DNA from: Ceratothoa steindachneri
Lineage: Eukaryota; Arthropoda; Malacostraca; Isopoda; Cymothoidae
Assembly: GCA_963969495.1 (NCBI GenBank)
Contig: OZ018320.1
Span: 74,568,245 to 74,632,244, forward strand
Direction: 5' to 3'
DNA: 64,000 nucleotides
Position 1 is the stretch's first letter. Each line of letters begins with the position of its first letter. The notes below the pieces were generated by a model. It had not been told where the DNA came from and made no database searches. It worked only from the letters and a program-made list of their open reading frames with translations. The position numbers were made by a program, and so were the translations under genes. Below are positions 61,327 to 64,000 of this stretch, piece after piece.

Positions 61327-62620
61327 GAGGGGCAGTCAATAAGTTTTGCAATTCGGATATAAGGAAACGAGATATGAGGAAAAGTGTTTTATTATTTTTA
61401 AATATAACTACCCTCGACTTCAATGTACTTGCGCCATTTGTCCCTGAGGCTTCAAATTTCCGACAACCAGAAATCTCCCGACTGCTGTTCAATCCACTCC
61501 TGGACGGCGAGCTGGATATCTTCATCGTCCCCAAACCGGCGTTCACGAAGTGCAGCCTTGAGCTGGCGGAATAAAAATTATCACTAGGGGCCATATCTGG
61601 ACTGTAGAGGGGATGGTTGAGCTCCTCGAATCCGCACTCACGCAGGGCAGCTTTTGCAACTCTGGCCTCGTGGACAGGGGCACTGTCGTGGAGGAGAAGG
61701 ACACCGCGTGTCAACTTGCCACGCCGCTTCTGACGGATGCACTTCTTCCACCCAGCCAGTTCCTCGGCGTAATATTAGCCTCTGATGGTCCTTCTACGAG
61801 GCGTACAGTCCACCATCAACACTCCCTCAGAATCCGAGGAGATGGTGGTCATGATCTTTCCGGTTGAGGGTTGGGTCCGGAACTTAAAGGGGCTGGGAGA
61901 GCCCCTGTGCTTCCAGGCCATGCTTTCGAGCTTGGTATCGGGATCCCAGTGATTGACCCACGTTTCATCACCTGTCGCTATGCGTGACTCGATTCCCTCC
62001 GGTTCTTGGTTGTACAGGAGCAGCAGCTCCTCCGAACTTTGATGACGTTGAAGTCGATCATAGGGCGTGAGGTTTCTAGGGACCCGACGGGCAGAGACCT
62101 TGGCCATGGCCAAATTATCGTGGATGATGTTGATAACACTTCCATGTGATATCCTAAGTTCTCGCTCGATTTCTTCGACCTTACCCGGTCGATTTTCGAG
62201 TATCATCCTCTTCACACGGGCCACATTGTCCTCGTTGGTCACGCCTGACGGGCCTCCTGGACGGGGGTCATCCACAATCGGGCCTCACGACCATGGCGGA
62301 ACTCCCTATTCCAGCGAGCAATGGTTGCATAGGAAGGGGCGGTGTCGGTGTACACTGCAATCATGCGTTCATGGATCTCTTTTGAATTCTTGCCTTCCTT
62401 GGTCAAAAATTTGATCACTGCGCAGTGCTCAACCTTCTCCATTGTTGAAAAATTTGTGACTGACGATCTGTAATCAGCTACGGCTTTTTAAATACACGAG
62501 GCAGGAGCGTGAGGCTGCAGGTCCTGACTTGTCATAACTTGTCCTGACACCCCCACAAACAGCCACCCCGCTTCCTCTGTTTTGCTCTACCGATTCGTAA
62601 AACTTATTGACCGCCCCTCG
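61327..62620 (-). mobile_element. Mariner (DD34D family), third copy
   Basis: Inverted repeats cgaggggcagtcaataag and, at the other end, cttattgaccgcccctcg. TA duplications at 61325-61326 and 62621-62622, 1294 bp. Minus orientation. Confidence 0.95.
61399..62442 (-). pseudogene. Mariner transposase pseudogene, full length
   Basis: Starts MEKVEHCAVIKFLTKEGK at 62442. A frameshift occurs near 62275 (GREARLW against GRESLED). It then continues RISHGSVINIIHDNLAMAK, VPRNLTPYDRLQRHQ, ATGDETWVNHWDPDT (first Asp), a stop after RRRTIRG, LLLHDSAPVH (second Asp) and YSPDMAPSDNF (third Asp) before another frameshift. The tail in a shifted frame ends at 61399. At least three lesions; a more decayed sister of the copy at 43400. 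Confidence 0.9.
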
Positions 62621-62624
62621 TATT

Positions 62625-63485
62625 ATGTGTAGAGTCACGTTCACGGAGCCAAATCACGGTGGGGCAGGGATGGGGGAGGGTTTAGCACATCATATCAGTA
62701 TGACGTGCCAAGGAAATAAAGGAATTTTTATTCAGGGGGTGGGGGCATGGGGGGAGTTGTCTCGAGGAACTCTTTAGGTCCGGTGGTGTCTGGCTGGCCG
62801 TTGGTTACCGTCCACGGTATGGCTCGATGAGAACGGGGTGGTTTTGGATGTGACATTTTCCTCGACCTTTCCTCCTTTGCTGGCTAAGAGTTCTCTTAGA
62901 GCATCGAATAGAAGATTCTCCTAGGTGATGTATGCTTTTTACTTGGACTTTGGACTTTGGACATAATAGGTGGTGAAATTTAAGTAGAGTTAGAGAGAAA
63001 AAAAGTAAGAGAGTAAAGTGTTAAAGGGTGAATTTAAAGAATAGATAATGTGTGGGAGACAGAATAAAAGTGTTAAAGGGTGAATTTAAAGAATAGATAA
63101 TGTGTGGGAGACAGAATAAAAGTGTTAAAGGGTGAATTTAAAGAATAGATAATGTGTGGGAGACAGAATAAAAAGGTTCCTAGTGAAAGAGTAGCTCTGT
63201 TATTTTGTTATTTTAGTTTTTTATTTAATAAACTATGAATTTATAGTTTATTTAATTAAATTAACAAGGTTAATTTAATTAATAGTTTTTCATCTTAATG
63301 ATGATCTTTGGCATTCAAGCCTTTATTTGAGACGGGGTTTTTAATCCCGCTGTGGTTATTTGAACAGATATTTTTCTAAATGTTAATTTGAGTTTGAAAT
63401 TTTTATTAAAGTAAATTTAGATTTTGGATTTATTATGGAGTTAATTTTTACTAATAAAAAACTTGCGCATTACACTAGTCGATTT
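62625..63485. other. Spacer and LINE 3' region
   Basis: Includes a G-rich stretch near 62660-62760, three 52-bp tandem repeats and an AT-rich region with 'ttaatttaattaa' dyads (63235-63290). It probably includes the 3' UTR of the minus-strand LINE at 63490. No gene seen. Confidence 0.4.
63018..63173 (+). repeat. Three tandem copies of a 52-bp repeat
   Basis: Identical or nearly identical units start at 63018, 63070 and 63122 with gtgttaaagggtgaattta and end cagaataaaa. Confidence 0.95.
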
Positions 63486-63489
63486 TTGT

Positions 63490-63999
63490 CTATTGTCGAT
63501 TCTGTAATGTGTATTTGGGAGTCACGTCACCGTCAGACTGTAATTTGCTGCTTTTAAATGGTCTTATTTGCCGGTCGGCTTCGATGTCTAGGTGTGTACG
63601 AGAGAATTCAGGGGTCAAGCGGGTACCAATGGCTTGCCATATCCTCTTAGCTCTCTCGTGGAGCGCCACGTTGATTGGAGATAATCCAACCGAGTCGTGG
63701 AGCTCCCTCTGTCGTTTATGTTCTCTTCTTCGGGTGTTTGTAATGAGTAGCACCGCTTTGTTCTGGATGACTTGTAGTTTCGCAATGTGGGTCTTGGCGC
63801 TCGCGTTCAACGGCACCGGGGGGTATAAGAGTCTCGAACGAATACACGCATTGAATATCTTGAGTTTATTTGAGCGATTTAGGTCACGGAACCTATAAAA
63901 TTCCCTCAAATCTCTCTTGCTATTCGCGACTGTTCGCTCGATATGACTCTTGTAGCCCCAGAACCGTCCCTTCCAGGCAGTAAGGGATTCGCTCCCCTT
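63490..63999 (-). pseudogene. Jockey-type LINE RT, C-terminal part, cut by window edge
   Basis: Open from the window end: SESLTAWKGRFWGYKSHIER, REFYRFRDLNRSNKLKIFNA, CIRSRLLYPPVPLNAS, LITNTRRREHKRQ and GLSPINVALHERAKRIWQAI, ending at 63490. It aligns with the C-terminal parts at 24100-24480 and 45663-46000. No stop is seen within the 170 codons present, so this copy may be comparatively young. The catalytic RT part lies outside the window. Confidence 0.75.
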
Positions 64000-64000
64000 A

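Noticed and set aside
63018..63173. Three 52-bp repeats as a CRISPR array
   Set aside because: Units are directly adjacent with no spacers, and the context is eukaryotic.

Overview
The window looks like repeat-dense animal DNA, most likely from an arthropod. The evidence is AT-rich intergenic and intronic sequence, spliceosomal introns, degenerate TTAGG-like motifs, dozens of decayed transposons (mariner, maT, DD41D, Tc1, Merlin, hAT, Penelope, CR1, L2, Jockey) and a dozen long (TA)n microsatellites. A crustacean or chelicerate would fit the mixture, but that is inference. No rRNA, tRNA, CRISPR or bacterial-type gene was recognised.

Region 1 (1-9.7 kb) holds the only convincing host gene: three exons on the + strand (10-190, 8954-9147, 9586-9720 or just before). 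Splice sites and reading phases match, and the product is a coiled-coil protein I cannot name with certainty. Its 8.8-kb first intron carries an uncharacterised repeat-associated ORF, a Tc1 remnant, an internally deleted mariner, a 390-bp tandem duplication and a DD41D element.

Region 2 (9.7-28.6 kb) is a DNA-transposon and Penelope zone. It holds a 121-bp tandem repeat, a Merlin remnant, a Tc1 remnant, a GC-rich hAT with a nested insertion, a maT (DD37D) with long inverted repeats split by a 1-kb element with an apparent 7-bp target duplication, a fold-back repeat, a second DD41D element, Penelope fragments in both orientations and a small hAT MITE inside a (TA)n array. Most (TA)n arrays abut a transposon end.

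Region 3 (28.9-33.8 kb) is a long CR1-like LINE on the + strand with an esterase-type ORF1 and an endonuclease/RT ORF2, broken by stops. Region 4 (33.8-41.6 kb) is mostly unrecognised sequence, with a USP-type deubiquitinase fragment, a ZMYM1-like hAT fragment, a second copy of the uncharacterised ORF and a Penelope GIY-YIG fragment.

Region 5 (41.6-55.8 kb) is a nested composite. A CR1-like LINE on the minus strand has been opened by a nearly intact mariner, a Jockey-like LINE and an L2 LINE. The whole block sits between two 456-bp direct repeats. Region 6 (55.8-64 kb) holds another Jockey-like LINE, a third mariner copy and the 3' end of one more Jockey-like LINE cut by the window edge.

No element appears fully intact. 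The mariner at 43400-44690 comes closest: its DD34D core is complete and a single frameshift lies near the C-terminus. The items most likely to be undescribed are the uncharacterised ORF family (2.4 and 40.3 kb) and the 456-bp repeats that bracket the nested CR1.
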